A stretch of 64,000 nt of DNA, from positions 60,896,200 to 60,960,199 of the forward strand of contig CAMGYJ010000005.1 of the NCBI GenBank assembly GCA_946122785.1. The letters run 5' to 3'. Position numbers and translations under genes: made by a program. The notes under the pieces were generated by a model, which was given only the letters and a program-made list of their open reading frames with translations, did no database searches and was not told the DNA's origin. This document shows positions 10,553 through 20,793 of this stretch, piece after piece (the stretch's first letter is position 1; every line of letters begins with the position of its first letter). The DNA is from Linum tenue (lineage: Eukaryota > Streptophyta > Magnoliopsida > Malpighiales > Linaceae).

Positions 10553-13500
10553 CTAAACAAGTTCTAGGCAAAAGAGGTTACCGTGTGGCAACCCCCACAT
10601 GATTACAAGTGGCGGGCACTTCCCTGACCCACTAAAATGTCCTTGCGGTAGCCTTAAGATGTCATAGACTACCTCTGAGTGATATTTTCTTAGGTGCATT
10701 CCGTTCCACGTTTTGGAGACCGGGTCGCCCTCCATGGTGGCAAGTCGGAAGGTGTTGGGACCTGTTTTCTCGCCAATGAGGAATGGGCCCTCCCATGTGG
10801 CAGCCAGCTTTCCATGTTCGTCCTTTTTCTGGAAATTTCTTTTAAGGACCATGTCTCCTTCTTCGAGGGGACGCGGTCTCACCTTCTTGTTGTAGGTGGC
10901 GGCCACCTTAGCTTTCTCGCTGAGGATGCGCTCTAGAGCCGCGTCTCGTCGAGACTCGATCATGTCCAACTGATTCAAGAGCTTTTGATGATTGGACTCT
11001 GGGTTGTATGCCTGGACGCGAAGGGAGGGGAGGTTCAGTTCTTCGGGCGCGACCGCTTCGGAGCCATACGTCAGAGCGAACGGGGTTTCTCCAATGGCGG
11101 TCTTGTGGGTTGTGCGATGCGCCCATAGGATGTGTGGTAGCTCGGTGGTCCATGCACCCTTGGCTTCTCGGAGGCGCCTCTTCAATCCTTGGAGGATCAG
11201 CTTGTTGGAAGCTTCAGCTTGGCCATTGGTTTGCGGGTAAGCCACCGAAGCCATGGTGCAGATGATGCGGTTCCTTGCGCAGAAATTTTCGAACGGTCGG
11301 CAGTCAAACTGCGTCCCGTGGTCAGTGATGATTGACTGAGGAACTCCAAAGCGAATCATAATGTTGTTGAACACGAACTTCTGCACTCTCGCGCTAGTGA
11401 TTGTCTCCAGTGGTTCTGCCTCTATCCACTTGGTAAAATAGTCGACAGCGACTACCAAGTACTTCTTTCCCAGGGGCGCCGTGGGAAAAGGTCCCAGGAG
11501 GTCGAGCCCCCATCTGGCGAATGGCCATGGACCCACTATGCTCTGCAGCTCGGAGCTCGGCTGGTGGTGCTTGGAAGCATGAACTTGGCATGCATGACAT
11601 TTGAGGACGACGTCTGAAGCGTCCTTCTTGATGGTTGGCCAGTAGTAGCCTTGCAAGAGGACGGTTCTCTCCAGCGACCTTGGGCCGGCATGCGTGGCAC
11701 ACGTTCCTTGGTGTATAGCCTTTAGGGTCCACTTGGCCTCGTCCACCCCGAGACACTTTAAGTAAGCGCCGGAGAACGATCTCTTGAAGAGTTGGCCGTC
11801 TACCATCGAATACCGAGCCGCCTTTCGTTTGAGCGCCTTCCGCTCCACTGGGTCTTGTGGGATGACGTCGTGCTCCAGGTATTGGATCATAGGGGTTCGC
11901 CAGTCGGCGGCTTCCTCGATGCTCATGACCTCTTCTGTGGACTCACTTTCCTTGGTGACGGTGACATGTCGGTCGCCTTCGAAATCCATGGCGGTTGCGA
12001 GCTTGGAAAGCGCGTCTGCATGTTGGTTGTCTTCTCTCCGGACATGCTCCAGCTTCCACGAACTTAGCTGAGACAGGGCGTCTCGCACTCTGATAGCCAA
12101 CGCCGCTAGCGTCTCATCCTTGATCTCGAATGCCTCTAGGACTTGTTTGACGACCAGGAGGGAGTCGGAGAATATTTGCACGTCAGTTGCCCCTAGTGTG
12201 GACAGTATCCGAAGCCCATTGATTAGCGCCTCGTACTCGGCGACATTGTTGGTCTTGATCTCCTTGAACCTCAGAGAGACTTCATGCACCACCCCTTCGG
12301 GAGACTCGATGACGATCCCTGCCCCGGAGGCGGTTTTTCCGGCGGCACCATCTATGAACAGACGCCATATTTGATTGCGCTCCTCGGGAGGAGTGGTTTC
12401 GAAAGAGAAACCTTCGGCGATGAAATCGGCCAGGACTTGCCCTTTAATGGCGGGTCTGGGAGCATATTCGATGTCGTATTCGCTCAGCTCGATTGCCCAC
12501 TTGGTCAGCCGACCTGAGGCGTCCATGCCCCTCATAATGCTTTTGAGCGGGAGGTGGGACAGCACCGTGACCGGGTGTTCTTGGAAGTATGGTCTCAACT
12601 TTCTTGCTGCGGAGGCGACTGCTAGAACCGCCTTTTCGACTGGCAAATATCTCGTTTCGGCGGGAAGGAGCGCCTTGCTCACGTAATAAACTGGGCGGTC
12701 AGAGCCGTCTTGCGCTCTTCTCACCAAGACGGAACTCACAGCTTGCTCGGAGACCGCTAAGTAGAGGTAGAGCCGCTCGCCGCTGATTGGGGCGCTCAAA
12801 ACTGGCGGCTGACTGAGCTGGTCCGTCAGCAGCTGAAAGGCCTTGTCGCACTCGGCGCCCCATTGTAGCCTTGATGCCGATTTCTTCAGCATTTGGAAGA
12901 AGGGGGAGCATTTGTCGGCCGACCGCGGGATGAACCTACCGAGTGCGGCCATCTTCCCATTTAACGCCTGGATTTCTTTGATAGTCTTTGGCGGTTTTAA
13001 GGCGCGTATGGCCTCGATTTGTTTTGGGTTGGCCTCTATCCCTCGCTTGGTGATCATGAACCCTAGAAATTTTCCTGCCTCGGCTCCGAAGACGCATTTA
13101 AGCGGGTTGAGCCTTAGATTCTTCTTCCTTAGCGTTTCGAAAGTTTCCCTTAGATCGGACAGGTGGTCGCTTGCTTTCTTGCTTTTGACTAGCACGTCGT
13201 CAACGTAGGCCTCCACATTCCGCCCCATTTGCTCCTTGAAGACTGTGTCCACCATCCGCTGATAGGTCGCCCCCGCATTCTTTAGTCCGAAGGGCATAAC
13301 CACGTAGCAGAAGTTGCCCATGGGAGTCATGAAAGCGGTTAGTTCTTGATCCTCGTCCGCCATTCTGATCTGGTGGTATCCGGAGAACATGTCCAGGAAG
13401 CTGAGGGCTTCGTGGTTGGCGGTTCCGTCTATGAGCTGGTCAATGTGGGGAAGAGGATAAGCGTCCTTGGGACAGGCCGCATTGAGGCTAGTGAAGTCGA

Positions 13501-15070
13501 TGCACATTCTCCAAGCGCCTCCAGCCTTGCGTACAAAGACCGGGTTTGAGAGCCAGGTTGGGTATTTTACCTCTCTGATGAACCCGGCTTTGAGGAGTCG
13601 TCGTACCTCCTCTTCCAGCGCCATTTGTTTTTCGACTGACAGATGCCTCCTTCGCTGCTGTATGGGGCGCGCTTTGGCTTTGACCGAGAGGCGGTGCTCG
13701 GAGACCTTCCGGGGGACGCCGGGCATGTCTTCCGGTCCCCATGCGAAGAGGTCTTGGAACTCTCGGAGGAGTGTGAGTAGTTTCTGAGCTTCCTCTTTGG
13801 CAAGGTGTGTGGAGACACGCACTGTCCTCTCTGGTCGCTCTGCGTCGAGGGCGATCGCCACATCTCCCTCGACCACTTCCGGTCTTGGAACATCGCCTCT
13901 TGTGTCGACGAGGTCAACTTCGAGGTGTTCGATGGTGGCTTGGTAGCATTCTCTGGCCTCTTTTTGGTTTCCCCGAACGCGTCCGGTTTGTCCTCCGCTG
14001 GGGAACTTAAGCATCTGGTGGCATGTGGATGCGACCGCCTCGAACGAAGCTAGGAAGCCGCGTCCGAGAATGGCGTTGTATGCCGAAGGGCAATCCGCCA
14101 CGTGAAACTCTACAGGTCTGGTCTTTGTGATTCCTCCTTCTCCTATGGTGACTTTGAGTGTAATTGAGCCGAGGACGCGGACTTTGGTACCGGAGAATCC
14201 TACCAGGCTGGTGGTGGACGGGTTGAGGTCTTGGACGCTCTTTTTCATCCCTTTGAGCGCTGAGTAGAAAAGTATGTCCGCCGAGCTCCCATTATCGAAC
14301 AGGGCTCTAGTGACTTTGAACTTGGCGGTTCGAAAGGAAATGACCAGGGGGTCCTCCGAGTTTTCCTCGTGGACCAGCTCGGACGGAAGGAAGGCGACCT
14401 CGGTCGGTGCTCTCCGCTGCACGTTAAGACATTGGGCGATGCGGTCTCCCTCGGTCCTTGGGCGTTTCCGCCCTCCCGCTATCGTTATGACTTCCATCCC
14501 ATCATCTTCGTTCCGGGGGTCTCTGTAGGAAGGCGACTGCCTCGGGGAGGCGGCCTTGTTTCGAGAGCGGGACCTTGATCTTTCCTTTCTTGGGCGCCTT
14601 GCTTTGTCTTGCTCGGGACTCGGGGACTCCTCCCGCTCTTCTGCTGAATGTTCCCTGTGGGACCGCCTTATCTCTAGTTTGCTTCTCAGGTCGCCCGGGG
14701 CCAGATGTCGGAGCGTGGCCTTGAACTCCCTGCACTCTGTGGTGTCATGGGTTGTGATTTGGTGCCAGTCGCACCACTTTTTTCCTTCTTGCGGCTCTTG
14801 GGCGGAAGATGTCTCGTGTTTTCTTCCGCTTTTCCTCCGGTCCCTTCCTTTGTCCCTGTCGGTGGAAAGAACGTCTCTTCTTCCTTCTCGGTCGGGGTAT
14901 CTGTTCCGGTACGCCCTTCGATCAGGTGACCGCCTTCCTCTCCGGGAGTCCCCACGCTCCGAGGCGTCTCCGCGGGGGCGACCATGTGGACCTCGGTCGT
15001 CGTTGGCTAACGCTTCTTCCAACAAGATCGCTCGTCGTACCAATTGGTCCAAGTCAGACCAGGCCGCCAA
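10553..15070 (-). CDS. Gypsy pol polyprotein (protease, RT, two RNase H, integrase)
   Basis: A continuous frame of about 1505 codons. Residues 1-95 are basic and likely complete gag. A Cys/His cluster CDWHQ...C is at about 100-112. Protease FDNGSSAD is at about 258-265. Reverse transcriptase is at about 490-670, with WRMCIDFTSLN and the active site YVDD at about 622-625. A first RNase H (about 740-850) is followed by a second, archaeal-type one (FIDGAAG..., NNVAEYEAL, SDSLLVV, REDNQHADALSKLA, about 910-1040). Integrase has an HHCC zinc domain (HAGP...KCHACQ) and a DDE core (LDLLGPFP, ITDHGTQFD, GQAEASNK). No stop or frameshift lies inside. The frame has no good ATG near its start and overlaps gag by 17 bases in the +1 frame, so expression needs a frameshift or a repaired copy. 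Confidence 0.95.
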   Translation of the reverse strand: MAAWSDLDQLVRRAILLEEALANDDRGPHGRPRGDASERGDSRRGRRSPDRRAYRNRYPDREGRRDVLSTDRDKGRDRRKSGRKHETSSAQEPQEGKKWCDWHQITTHDTTECREFKATLRHLAPGDLRSKLEIRRSHREHSAEEREESPSPEQDKARRPRKERSRSRSRNKAASPRQSPSYRDPRNEDDGMEVITIAGGRKRPRTEGDRIAQCLNVQRRAPTEVAFLPSELVHEENSEDPLVISFRTAKFKVTRALFDNGSSADILFYSALKGMKKSVQDLNPSTTSLVGFSGTKVRVLGSITLKVTIGEGGITKTRPVEFHVADCPSAYNAILGRGFLASFEAVASTCHQMLKFPSGGQTGRVRGNQKEARECYQATIEHLEVDLVDTRGDVPRPEVVEGDVAIALDAERPERTVRVSTHLAKEEAQKLLTLLREFQDLFAWGPEDMPGVPRKVSEHRLSVKAKARPIQQRRRHLSVEKQMALEEEVRRLLKAGFIREVKYPTWLSNPVFVRKAGGAWRMCIDFTSLNAACPKDAYPLPHIDQLIDGTANHEALSFLDMFSGYHQIRMADEDQELTAFMTPMGNFCYVVMPFGLKNAGATYQRMVDTVFKEQMGRNVEAYVDDVLVKSKKASDHLSDLRETFETLRKKNLRLNPLKCVFGAEAGKFLGFMITKRGIEANPKQIEAIRALKPPKTIKEIQALNGKMAALGRFIPRSADKCSPFFQMLKKSASRLQWGAECDKAFQLLTDQLSQPPVLSAPISGERLYLYLAVSEQAVSSVLVRRAQDGSDRPVYYVSKALLPAETRYLPVEKAVLAVASAARKLRPYFQEHPVTVLSHLPLKSIMRGMDASGRLTKWAIELSEYDIEYAPRPAIKGQVLADFIAEGFSFETTPPEERNQIWRLFIDGAAGKTASGAGIVIESPEGVVHEVSLRFKEIKTNNVAEYEALINGLRILSTLGATDVQIFSDSLLVVKQVLEAFEIKDETLAALAIRVRDALSQLSSWKLEHVRREDNQHADALSKLATAMDFEGDRHVTVTKESESTEEVMSIEEAADWRTPMIQYLEHDVIPQDPVERKALKRKAARYSMVDGQLFKRSFSGAYLKCLGVDEAKWTLKAIHQGTCATHAGPRSLERTVLLQGYYWPTIKKDASDVVLKCHACQVHASKHHQPSSELQSIVGPWPFARWGLDLLGPFPTAPLGKKYLVVAVDYFTKWIEAEPLETITSARVQKFVFNNIMIRFGVPQSIITDHGTQFDCRPFENFCARNRIICTMASVAYPQTNGQAEASNKLILQGLKRRLREAKGAWTTELPHILWAHRTTHKTAIGETPFALTYGSEAVAPEELNLPSLRVQAYNPESNHQKLLNQLDMIESRRDAALERILSEKAKVAATYNKKVRPRPLEEGDMVLKRNFQKKDEHGKLAATWEGPFLIGEKTGPNTFRLATMEGDPVSKTWNGMHLRKYHSEVVYDILRLPQGHFSGSGKCPPLVIMWGLPHGNLFCLELV

Positions 15071-15905
15071 GGTCGCCTCCTTTTTTTATCAGCGTTCTTT
15101 TCAGCTCGAGACTGGTCGTCGAGATTCGGAGGTTTCCGGCGGCCACGACTGGTGAGATGCCGTCTATCTCGCAAGCTATCGCGTTCCAACGGTCGTAGAA
15201 CTCAGCGAGCGACTCCTCCTTCCTTTGTCGGCAGCCTATGAGCGCCGAGACGGTTAGTTTTCGACGCCGTTGGGACGCGAATTTGGTGGAGAAGAGCATC
15301 GCAAACTGCTCAAAGTTTTCTATAATTCCCTCTGGAAGCGAGGTGTACCAAGTTCGGCATTGACCGCTGAAGGTAACAGGGAACGCCTTACACAGATCCG
15401 AGTCTGTGGCGTTGATGAGTTGCATTTTTAACATGAACGCGCAAAGATGGTCGGCGGGATCTGACGTCCCACCATAGGTTGGTAGTCCCAGAGAGGAGAA
15501 GTTTGGGGGTACCGGAGTCTTGAAGAGTTCTCTCGATAGGGGGTTTTGTAGAACATTCGGGCTCTTGTGCTTCCCGAAGGTGGATCGCAAATGCTCCTCT
15601 AGAAAGTTGAGGTCTGGGTCATCGGCCTCTGGCCCTCCGCCTTCTGTCCGAGCAGGGCTGTCGAGGATAAGAGCGCCCTTCAGCTTCTCGTCGCGTGCCT
15701 TTCCCCTCGAGCCCTCGGTGGGGTCGTCTCGAGTCTTCAGGAGTTGAAGAATTTGGGTAAGGCTGTCTTGCATGCTTGCGATCTGCATTCCTTGATTCTT
15801 GACCACCTCTTCCAGCTCGGGCTCATCTTCGACCCTCGGTGATAAGCCTCGGAGGGTGTTATTCTCGGTCATCCCCTTGAGGGGGGTTTCGAAGTCGTCT
15901 CCCAT
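15054..15905 (-). CDS. Gypsy gag (retrotransposon capsid)
   Basis: I place the start at the ATG at 15905, just past the primer binding site; another in-frame ATG lies about 35 codons downstream, and the frame is also open back into the LTR. The retrotransposon gag domain (PF03732 type) is recognisable from GGTSDPADHLCAF through FAMLFSTKFASQRRRKLT to EESLAEFYDRWN. It forms the virus-like particle shell in the cytoplasm. The frame stops at 15054, soon after a run of seven A on the coding strand (15081-15087 of the plus strand), with pol continuing one base out of phase. The predicted 283 aa is short for a Tat gag, whose C-terminal basic part appears in the pol frame instead. Confidence 0.88.
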   Translation of the reverse strand: MGDDFETPLKGMTENNTLRGLSPRVEDEPELEEVVKNQGMQIASMQDSLTQILQLLKTRDDPTEGSRGKARDEKLKGALILDSPARTEGGGPEADDPDLNFLEEHLRSTFGKHKSPNVLQNPLSRELFKTPVPPNFSSLGLPTYGGTSDPADHLCAFMLKMQLINATDSDLCKAFPVTFSGQCRTWYTSLPEGIIENFEQFAMLFSTKFASQRRRKLTVSALIGCRQRKEESLAEFYDRWNAIACEIDGISPVVAAGNLRISTTSLELKRTLIKKGGDLGGLV

Positions 15906-15929
15906 CTCGTTCGCCACAAAGTAGTAGGG

Positions 15930-15946
15930 CCCCACGGTGGGCGCCA
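15930..15946 (-). other. tRNA primer binding site of the gypsy element
   Basis: On the minus strand, three bases after the 5' LTR, the sequence reads TGGCGCCCACCGTGGGG. Sites starting TGGCGCC are usual in Tat/Athila-type gypsy elements. I cannot assign the tRNA without a search. Confidence 0.8.
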
Positions 15947-15949
15947 AAA

Positions 15950-16482
15950 TGTTTGTGCCTGGAATGTACCAAGCGGTTTTGTGAGACTCCACTGGCCTTG
16001 GGCGTCTTCAATGGTCGAGGGCGGTCTCCGAAACCCTGCAGAAAGGTCCTCAGGGGGTTCCTGGGACCTCCTCCGATGCCTAAGTTAGAGAGAGAAGTGA
16101 GATATGAATAAATGAGAGAGAGAATGAAGTAGGTTGAAGTTACCATTAATGTGACCCGAGGTGGGTATTTATACTAGCGATGGTGGAGGATCAGGGCATT
16201 TAATGCCATGTCGGGCGGTCCTGTACCGCCTGATCCCTGATCCCCTGAGACTGTCAGGTTTGTACTTCTGTCAGTCTTTGTACGGACTGCTCAGAGTTTG
16301 ACCTTCTCCTCCTGTCGGGCGGTTCTCTGAGGTCCCGTTGCGGGAGTGTCGGGCGTCCTTCCGGGTCAGTTTTCCTGAGGCAGGCCGCCCTTTGTGTCCA
16401 TTTGGGCCGGACTTGGTTGTCTGGTGGGCTTTTAGGCAAGTCATGGGCTTGGGGCCCGTAAGTCCTAACCGCTGTCCTAACA
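15950..16482 (-). repeat. 5' LTR of the gypsy element
   Basis: 533 bp, the partner of 6173-6705, with TGTT...AACA ends. It is followed directly by the target duplication AGTTT. Confidence 0.96.
16166..16173 (-). promoter_or_regulatory. TATA box in the 5' LTR
   Basis: TATAAATA on the minus strand in the middle of the LTR, the expected place for the RNA polymerase II core promoter that drives gag-pol. Confidence 0.65.
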
Positions 16483-16487
16483 AGTTT

Positions 16488-18035
16488 AATATGTTGATTT
16501 ATTTCATCTTTTTATGTATTAAAATAAATTTGTAGAGGAAGGACATATCTACATGTACACTCTACACAATATATATTACTAGCATGATAAAATTGTCGTC
16601 CCATTTCAAAATTCCTACAACGAGCGCAAAAGTATGAATGACTTTGTCTTCACCATTATTTATCTTTATTTTGTATAGAAAATAGACAAGTATTGGGAAT
16701 TGAACTAATGTATCTTCAAACACAGAAAAGAGTCTTAACCATGATAGTCAATTGGAGTTTGACTCTGCTAGTCGAACCAATTGTACCTAAACCTAAGTAT
16801 CTCAGCAGGTACTTAAGGCCTATTTAGTTGTCTACTAGGGCTCGATCAATCCTAGGAAAACCCAATCAAATCGGGAAATCCGACCGATTTAACCAATTCA
16901 TTTGAGCAACTGGCCACTTCAAAACGATGTTGTTTTCAACAATTTCTCTACGTAGCTACGTTGTCATATCATCCTTTTACTTATCACAAAACCCTACAAC
17001 GTGGAACATCACAGACCATATTCAACTATCCCATCGTCTCTTCTTCTTGCTTTAGATTCGAGAGCCTATAAAGACCTAACCATCTCAAAAGCCATCATAA
17101 TCGTGCAATACTACATTTCATTTTTCTCCAGCTGCACAGTCATAAAGCCATTCGACCTCATCTCATACAAATAAGAAGGAAAAAAAACTTTGTGTGACTA
17201 ACAGAGGCCAAATTCCACATTTTAATTATTGTTTGATACTTAATTAAATTCCTATATATCTTATAAATACAGGATAACTTTAAAATCTCGGCCCAAATAT
17301 CAGTTGTTCAGGTTGTGTTTGTATCACCTTTGTATGCGAAGAGGGATTCTTTGGAGATATTACCTCTTGATACAGAAATCGAGAGAACCCTTCATAATCT
17401 AAGAAGAGTTAAGACCTGAAACTCCACTAATGTCGAAGTTGATAACCAGATTTCTCTTATACGGGGGAGTCGGGGAGAAGAGAGGAAGAAGAAGGTTTTG
17501 TTGGGTTCGAAGGGATAAAGCATCCGTAGCTTTTAATTTTTAGGGACATAAAATAATTAAAAAAGAAATTAGGAGTTTTTAGTACTTAATGAGAGGTAAT
17601 TGCGTCATTTTACAACTCATTAATCGATCATTTAATAGAAAATTAGACAGAAGTGTATATTTGTTATATTTTTAATACTAGAAATGTATGCTTGTGCACA
17701 AAATTAATAGAGGGGTACGTTTATTAATTTACAATAATAGAAGGGTACAAAATGCTATTAACTCTAAAAAAATATAAATTCTTAACTCTGAACATAATTA
17801 ACACCAAACACAAAAAGCTAATTAACTCTAAAAAACAATGATCAAATAAATAAAACCAATTTAAATACTAAAATAAATCGCCCGATGACAGTGTCGGAGC
17901 CTGAACAACGGTCTGATCGCGGGTGTCGAGCGTCTCAGGACCGTTCGACACCGACGAATGAACCTCTCTTCATCCTCTGACACCGGGGATCTGGCATTTC
18001 TCCATTTGTAGACGGTGGTGGTTGGGTTGTTCTCT
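16488..18035. other. AT-rich intergenic DNA
   Basis: No gene supported. It holds the second copy of the dispersed repeat (16610-17310) and resumes the sequence interrupted by the gypsy insertion. Confidence 0.6.
16610..17310 (+). repeat. dispersed repeat, copy 2
   Basis: It shares the same ordered blocks as 5575-5950, but with about 300 extra bases in the middle (about 16800-17190). The two copies flank the gypsy element without being its target duplication. Confidence 0.5.
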
Positions 18036-18050
18036 AATCTCTGACTTCAG

Positions 18051-18985
18051 TTTTTTTTTTTTTTTGACAAAGGATTTACTTGTATTGCTCTTTGAAAGAT
18101 AGGTTACAAGACAAGCCAACAAAGAAGTCCAGAACAGATCAAGGACAGACAACTTTAAGCACACGATTGAACAATCTGTGTTTAACAAATACAACAAGGG
18201 AAGAATAAAACACAGAAAAGATCAACCCAAAAGATCTGCAACACTTGAATCAGATCTAGAAAACACCGAAACCTCTCTTGCAATCAACCAATCAAAGAGC
18301 ACCAAGCACAATCAGCTCGTTCGATCCGACCGAATCCATGACAATTGAACACAACGCCAAATGCCGCCTCCTGGGAGTCGCTCGAAGACGCTCAACACAG
18401 TGAATCTCTGGTGAGGGATTACATGGCGGTGGAAATGGAAGAGGATCGAAATGCTCCGAGCTGAAAAAGCAGAGGGAGACGAGGCACCAAGAACTTGGTC
18501 AAGGGAGAAGAAGAGCTCAAACCCCACACTCCAAGAGCTGAAAACCGCAGTCAGAAGGGCCAGACACCGCCTTCCTTCCACCAACGCCGACCAAGAGGCA
18601 GAGAACTACCACCAGGGGGAACGGAGGGGAAGACGCTGAATCGATTCACCATGCATGTTGATGAACCCACCATCTAGAGAGGAGACCCCTAGATGCAAAA
18701 CCCAACCCCAAGGAGAGCAAATCCGGAAAAGGAACCCAAGAACAGGGCAAGGAAAGGCCATAAAGGCAAGAGAAGCTAAAAAGCTGAAAAATCCGATTGA
18801 AAAATGCCAAACCACAATCCAAGCAGCAAGAAAAGACTGAAAGGAGAAGGAAAGGGCATTGGGCTACCGCCGGTCACCAAGAGGTGCCGGCGGCAACCCC
18901 TGGAAACTCTCAAAGAGGCGCTGGAGAAGGAGAGAAGGCAGAGCACGTTTTTGAAAAAAAGTAAGAGAGAGAGGGAGAATTTTTC
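18051..18985 (-). mobile_element. Poly(A) retroposon (935 bp), non-autonomous non-LTR element
   Basis: A T15 tract at 18051-18065 is the poly(A) tail of a minus-strand insertion. AATCTCTGACTTCAG is duplicated exactly at 18036-18050 and 18986-19000. A long target duplication plus poly(A) is the mark of LINE-machinery insertion. The minus-strand 5' end is CT-rich (CTCTCTCT). The longest minus-strand frame (131 codons) shows no reverse transcriptase, endonuclease or other known domain. It could be a non-autonomous LINE derivative or a processed transcript of an unrecognised gene. The clean duplication suggests a fairly recent event. Confidence 0.85.
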
Positions 18986-19478
18986 AATCTCTGACTTCAG
19001 TGAGTGGTGAACTAGTTGTTCTCCTCGCTGGTTTGTGGTGCAGGGCTGGAGGCTAGAGTCTAGACGGTCCAATGGCGGTTGTCTGACCAATTTAGTTTTT
19101 CTGACTACCACCATCGATAATTTCGATACGGTCATAAAGTTGGCTTCGATAGTTTTGATAAATACAATCATGATTTTTGTATTCTAGCATTAAGGTTTTG
19201 ATTCGTTATTTAAAGTCATTGCATCATTATAATTTAAACAATATTTTGAAATAAAATTATCTATTAACTCTTCAATTTTTTATTTTGCCAGAAATTATTT
19301 TCAGTCGTCATCCTTAATCCACTAAAAAGAATTTATTTCATTTTATAACATAAATAGGGCTTTCAGAACACAAATGAGAGTTAAATGATGAATATACTTA
19401 GAATATTGACCAAAAACTAGTACTGCATATTAATTAGCAAATTAAAATGTATTATTATACCTATAATCAATTAGTCAT

Positions 19479-19586
19479 AAATTATAATTTGATAATGTAA
19501 GAAAGGATTGAATCAACTAACACAAATTATAGAAATTATAATTTGATAATGTAAGAAAGGATTGAATCAACTAACACAAATTATAG
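19479..19586 (+). repeat. Tandem duplication, 2 x 54 bp
   Basis: The unit starting 'aaattataatttgataatg' and ending 'cacaaattatag' occurs twice in a row, identical by eye, with a period of 54. Confidence 0.9.
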
Positions 19587-20146
19587 TTTGGAGAAAGACA
19601 ATCATGATTTTTGTTTTCTAGCATTAAGTTTTTTTCATTTTTGTCTCAGCGAGATGACAATTTTGGAGTGAAGTTTGAGTACTACTGCCCGTCTGTCACG
19701 CAAACTTCCAAGTGTCAATCCTCACTCGGTGGTTCCCCTGCCGGCGCGCATATATGCCGTGTACTTCGCCGGCAGTAATAACTATTTATTTATTAGTTAA
19801 CATCATGATCGTTAGATTGTCAATTGTCACCATCGTTTCGGAGCTGTCTCGACCACCGAGGTACTACATTAGTAGAAAGGAAAAATTATATTAACTACAT
19901 ACCTACTCGTTGATCACTATCATCAATACATAATAAGGTAGAAACGACACTAGTTCTAGCTGGCCAGTACAAAACACAAGTCTAGATCTTGGCCGGCTGG
20001 CCGGCCTAATGACCACGTACAACCCGCATTGCAAACAGAAGTAGCAACTCGGTTTGGAATTGTTCCAAAAAAAAAAAGACATAAATACAAGAAAATTACA
20101 GTGTGGCAATTAAAATTTTAACATAATATTAATGGAAATCAGCTCA

Positions 20147-20226
20147 GCTATGTTTTCACAATCGGATGTTGAAACTCTCAAACTCTGCTATGTTTTCACA
20201 ATCGGATGCTAAAACTCTCAAATTAG
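20147..20226 (+). repeat. Tandem duplication, 2 x 40 bp
   Basis: 'gctatgttttcacaatcgg' recurs with a period of 40 and few differences. Confidence 0.8.
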
Positions 20227-20469
20227 TGGTTGATGGTTAAATGTTTAACCGTTATAGAACAGTTGGTTAACCGTTGATAGATAGAACCGTTCATGCATTA
20301 TAACTTCAAAGACATATATAATACACTAACTTAGAGTGAATTTATCACTAACAATAAATCATTTCAAATCCATATCATTAAAGTCAAACTAGTAATCAAG
20401 GTGGCAATCCGTAGTGGACCACTTAAAACTGACAAAGAAGCCTGAAAATGAAGAAAAAGAAAGCATAAT

Positions 20470-20675
20470 TAACTTTAGTTCACGTCAAAGTATTTTTTTC
20501 CCCTTAATCTCTTTGTGGTTAAAATAGTGAACCAATGAAACAATCAAATTAGGGCGGTTCATCTAATTTCATATCAAACCGTTAAAATCCATTTGGTTAT
20601 CACTAATCATCCAATCAATTGAAACAAATCGCTTTTATATGTGATTTAGTGATTCCACTGACCCAACCGTTCATC
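20470..20675 (+). repeat. MITE-like repeat in the kaurene oxidase promoter
   Basis: Blocks 'tttgtggttaaaatagtga', 'ggttcatct', 'aaccgt' and 'gatttagtgattcca' occur in the same order, inverted, in intron 2 (21345-21545). The ends are not resolved, so the family is unknown. Confidence 0.65.
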
Positions 20676-20691
20676 CGGTTCACTTTCTGTC

Positions 20692-20700
20692 TATAAAAAG
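20692..20700 (+). promoter_or_regulatory. TATA box of the kaurene oxidase gene
   Basis: TATAAAAAG lies 94 bp before the ATG, directly after the MITE-like repeat, leaving a leader of about 65 bases. Confidence 0.6.
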
Positions 20701-20793
20701 TAAAAACCGCTCAACGTGCTTTGCCGAAAACAGAGCCATCCTGTAAACTAGCTAGCTAGATAGTTCACTTTCCTTCCAAACCCGCAAAGCAAA

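Larger units (their letters stand above)
6173..16482 (-). mobile_element. Complete Ty3/gypsy retrotransposon, Tat-type, 10.3 kb
   Basis: Two 533-bp LTRs with TGTT...AACA ends bound a 9.2-kb interior, and AGTTT is duplicated at 6168-6172 and 16483-16487. On the minus strand the order is 5' LTR (15950-16482), TGGCGCC-type primer binding site, gag, pol, gap, opposite-strand gene, polypurine tract (about 6706-6716, AAGGGGCAAA on the minus strand), 3' LTR (6173-6705). Pol order is protease, reverse transcriptase, RNase H, a second archaeal-type RNase H, integrase without chromodomain. The duplicated RNase H and a gene antisense to the pol strand near the 3' LTR are features of the Tat/Ogre/Retand branch. 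The LTRs read as identical by eye, so insertion is recent. Local GC content is far above the flanks. Confidence 0.97.
19001..20469. other. AT-rich intergenic DNA upstream of the kaurene oxidase gene
   Basis: No gene supported. It contains two local tandem duplications (19479-19586 and 20147-20226) and a repeat of about 25 bp ('aatcatgattttt...ctagcattaag') near 19168 and 19600. Confidence 0.6.

Noticed and set aside
15081..15087. A AAA AAA heptamer as a -1 ribosomal slippage site
   Set aside because: The heptamer fits the gag phase, but pol lies in the +1 frame, so a -1 shift would not reach it.
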